Below, piece after piece: positions 20,215-22,050 of a stretch of DNA of 22,050 bases (the stretch's first letter is position 1; each line of letters begins with the position of its first letter). This stretch comes from Candidatus Moranbacteria bacterium GW2011_GWE2_36_40 (GTDB lineage Bacteria > Patescibacteriota > Minisyncoccia > Moranbacterales > GWC2-37-73). Under the pieces are notes generated by a model. That model was not told where the DNA came from, did not search any database, and saw only the letters and a program-made list of their open reading frames with translations. The stretch is from assembly GCA_000991645.1 (NCBI GenBank), contig LBRX01000008.1, positions 1 to 22,050 on the forward strand. Reading direction: 5' to 3'. Both the position numbers and the translations under genes were made by a program.

Positions 20215-21207
20215 TCACTTTAAATATTTCTCAATATTTGCCTTGTGCTCTTCATATGTTTTGGCACAATGAATTTGCCTGTCGCTATCATGAATATAAT
20301 ATAAGCAATCTGTTTGGACAGGATTAAGAACTGCATCAATAGCAGCCAATCCAGGATTGCAAATTGGATATGGAGGCAGTCCCTTGTATTTATAAGTATT
20401 ATAAGGAGAATCAATATTATTTATATCTGATGCTTTGATCGGCGCCCACCACCCCATATCTGTTTTGCCTCGTGCATATTGGACAGTTGCATCGATTTCC
20501 AAGTTCATGTCCTGGTTGAGCCTATTCCAAAGTATTCCAGCAATTAGTGGCATATCATTTTTTCCTGCAGCTTCTCTCTGAATAATTGAAGCCAATTTTA
20601 ACCCTGTTGTCCATTTTATGTTCTGCTGTGCAAACTGACCAACATATGGAGCAAATTGCTCGTCAAAACGCCGCGTCATTCTTTTGGCAATATCCAATCC
20701 CTTTTCATCAATTGGAATCAAATACGTGTCAGGAAAATATGTCCCTTCAATATAATCAATATTCATTTTTGTATAAACCGTGTTCCATTTATCAAGATCT
20801 TCATTGCTCCAACCAAATGTATCTGCCAATTTTTCGCCAATTTGTTCTTTTCTATATCCCTCTGGAATAACAATCCATTTCAGATCAGGAGCTGAAGTAA
20901 GTTTTTTAGCCATTTGCCACGCACTCATATTTTTGGAAACGTTATAACCTCCCGCTTCAATATTCCCTCTCTTAAAAAATCGCACAATCTTAAATGCAAC
21001 CTTGTTTCTTATTAATCCCTGAGTTTTCAATTTGTCCAAAGTTTGCGCATCAGTTTGATTACGATTCACAATAAAAACTTTCTGTTCCTCCTGAGATTGA
21101 GGTGCGCTGAAAAATATGCGATACATCAAAAGCGTTACGGCAATAACAGCCAGAATTATTCCTGCTATGATAAATAGTTTTTTCTTATTTTCCATACTGT
21201 AAATCAT
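20215..21207 (-). CDS. mltG: Endolytic transglycosylase MltG
   Basis: 330 residues. Cytoplasmic MENKKK, one membrane span (about 11-31), a LysM-like region (about 43-110) and the YceG catalytic domain (about 110-330). The catalytic glutamate is E212 in LASIIQREA. Other family blocks are EGTYFPDTY (154-162), IAGILWNRL, DATVQYARG, SPYNTYKYKGLPPYPICNPG (267-286) and the terminal EEH. It cuts nascent glycan strands near the membrane and sets their length. Two starts compete: ATG at 21207 lies 1 base after GAAGGAG, too close, while ATG at 21195 lies 13 bases after it; the protein gains only MIYS from the first. The gene sits upstream of tyrS and downstream of a double terminator. Confidence 0.95.
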   Translation of the reverse strand: MIYSMENKKKLFIIAGIILAVIAVTLLMYRIFFSAPQSQEEQKVFIVNRNQTDAQTLDKLKTQGLIRNKVAFKIVRFFKRGNIEAGGYNVSKNMSAWQMAKKLTSAPDLKWIVIPEGYRKEQIGEKLADTFGWSNEDLDKWNTVYTKMNIDYIEGTYFPDTYLIPIDEKGLDIAKRMTRRFDEQFAPYVGQFAQQNIKWTTGLKLASIIQREAAGKNDMPLIAGILWNRLNQDMNLEIDATVQYARGKTDMGWWAPIKASDINNIDSPYNTYKYKGLPPYPICNPGLAAIDAVLNPVQTDCLYYIHDSDRQIHCAKTYEEHKANIEKYLK

Positions 21208-21232
21208 ACTCCTTCAATCCAAATAAATCCAC

Positions 21233-21263
21233 AACAAAAAAACACTCTCGCGAAAAAGTGTTT
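21233..21263 (-). terminator. Second of two tandem terminators after the DUF4870 gene
   Basis: The same 31 bases as the tyrS terminator at 18859-18889, with seven T on the minus strand. It follows the first terminator at 21271-21303 by about ten bases. Confidence 0.8.
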
Positions 21264-21270
21264 GGAAAGA

Positions 21271-21303
21271 AAAAAGGACCTCTGAAAATTCAGAAGTCCT
21301 TTG
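21271..21303 (-). terminator. First terminator of the DUF4870 gene
   Basis: AAAGGAC and TCTGAA pair with TTCAGA and GTCCTTT around AA with one mismatch, with six T after it on the minus strand. It lies 30 bases past the stop codon. Confidence 0.85.
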
Positions 21304-21333
21304 GTTTGTAGTAGGTACAACAGATTTTCTTTC

Positions 21334-21759
21334 CTACTTTATCAACCTCATGGTCAGCGGGTAATGACATTGACGTTCGCCGAATGCCTTAGTCATTGCA
21401 AGTATTACGCAAATTGCTTCGAAAATAAATAAGAAAACAAAAAGCGCAATACTGATCAAAACAGCCGCACCGGAACCAATGGAGAAGATACTCATCAGAC
21501 CATTGTCACTCATCGCAGAAGAAGCAGTAAATACAAGTGCTCCAGTAAAAAAAGCTGCTACAACCGCAACAGTGTAAATCAAAACGCTTATCTGGAAGTT
21601 TATGGCTTCTTTTCCATGCTGATCCAGCAATGTTCTGTCTGGAGATTTCCCTAATCCCCATACGGCCAAAGGCACAAGAATGCCCCCTATTCCAGGAACA
21701 ATCCAGCAACCGATAAACCCTCCCACGTGACAAAGAACTGCCAATGTCCTGTCTCTCAT
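21334..21759 (-). CDS. DUF4870-type small membrane protein
   Basis: 141 residues. MRDRTLAVLCHVGGFIGCWIVPGIGGILVPLAVWGLGK (1-38) and LLDQHGKEAINFQISVLIYTV (about 44-64) match the DUF4870 pattern of a histidine in the first helix, a proline in the second and the HGKEAINFQ box before the third. Four membrane helices are expected (about 8-22, 24-37, 52-80, 93-122). The role of the family is not established. It has a consensus promoter, a strong AAGGAGG 7 bases before the ATG and two terminators: an independent, probably well-expressed unit. Confidence 0.85.
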   Translation of the reverse strand: MRDRTLAVLCHVGGFIGCWIVPGIGGILVPLAVWGLGKSPDRTLLDQHGKEAINFQISVLIYTVAVVAAFFTGALVFTASSAMSDNGLMSIFSIGSGAAVLISIALFVFLFIFEAICVILAMTKAFGERQCHYPLTMRLIK

Positions 21760-21826
21760 TTGTCTTCCTCCTTGTCTTATTTATTGTTGAAATAAATAGT
21801 GTAATCCATTATTTATACAACCATTG

Positions 21827-21855
21827 ATTATACTCCTATTTTCACTTTTTGTCAA
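21827..21855 (-). promoter_or_regulatory. Sigma-70 type consensus promoter of the DUF4870 gene
   Basis: TTGACA (21850-21855), a 17-base spacer and TATAAT (21827-21832), all consensus on the minus strand. Predicted leader is about 60 bases. Confidence 0.85.
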
Positions 21856-22050
21856 GCTAAAAACCCAGTGAGAGCCGATAAAAGCCATTTTTGAGAACAA
21901 AAAACCACCCGGCGGAGAGGATGGGATTTGGGGATATATGACAGGGAGATACGCATTTAGTCATTTAAAAATCTAACTATGCCCCTTATGGTTGGGACAT
22001 GTATTTCCTAATGTTAGTTAAGTTGCAATTTCTTAATGTTTTTGAGTTTT
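21856..22050. other. Window end without a recognisable gene
   Basis: No open frame with a plausible start, no RNA gene and no clear terminator. A weak CTAAC...GTTAG pairing spans 21973-22017. The adjoining gene, if any, lies outside the window. Confidence 0.5.

Noticed and set aside
1..22050. UGA recoded as an amino acid, as in Gracilibacteria and Absconditabacteria
   Set aside because: UGA ends the DUF559, adaptor and RNase H genes at the expected family lengths, and no gene needs readthrough.
1..22050. tRNA or rRNA genes
   Set aside because: No acceptor/T-arm pattern (GGTTCRANNCC with a matching 7-bp stem) and no rRNA-like stretch was seen by eye on either strand.

Overview
The window is compact, AT-rich bacterial DNA with almost every gene on the minus strand. 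The gene content suggests a member of the Candidate Phyla Radiation (Candidatus Patescibacteria), but no 16S rRNA or other decisive marker is present, so this is an inference. The clues are small single-pass membrane proteins with acidic cytoplasmic tails and no recognisable family, a short TyrS, MltG, a LigB-family protein, a two-permease MacB-type exporter, a DUF559 endonuclease in repeats, and start codons that mostly lack a Shine-Dalgarno sequence. TGA is used as a stop (DUF559 gene, adaptor gene, RNase H gene), so the Gracilibacteria-type UGA recoding does not apply.

Layout. 1-940: a 5'-truncated M23 peptidase with an InlB-type repeat, closed by a strong hairpin terminator. 959-1636: an anchored unknown protein. 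1637-1952: a structured intergenic region that could hold a small RNA or attenuator. 1953-3287: a malate:quinone-oxidoreductase-like flavoprotein, the only full-length plus-strand gene. 3353-3661: a small unknown gene with a strong promoter and a 190-nt folded leader. 3995-5640: a membrane-anchored double thioredoxin-fold protein and a small membrane protein, preceded by a multi-branched palindromic region. 6010-11460: an ABC exporter set in transcription order adaptor, [DUF559 endonuclease], ATPase, permease, permease. 11584-17473: RNase HI, LigB-like protein, lytic transglycosylase, polyprenyl-phosphate glycosyltransferase, an unknown anchored protein, DUF2062, a C39-like peptidase and an unknown membrane protein. 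17599-21759: a secreted unknown, stomatin/SPFH protein, TyrS, MltG and a DUF4870 protein. 21856-22050: no gene seen.

How the genes fit together. Much of the window concerns the cell envelope: peptidoglycan cleavage (M23 remnant, MltB-like transglycosylase, MltG, C39-like peptidase), lipid-linked sugar transfer (GT2), extracytoplasmic thiol chemistry (thioredoxin-fold protein), membrane organisation (SPFH) and export (MacAB-like). TyrS and RNase HI are housekeeping.

Most striking signal. The exporter operon has been colonised by at least three families of short palindromic repeats. Four of the five copies, in two families, start within a few bases of an upstream stop codon. One family is tied to the DUF559 endonuclease gene. 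Its copy at 9989-10147 keeps what looks like the last codons of a second, internally deleted DUF559 gene. That makes the family look like a DUF559 element with MITE-like derivatives.
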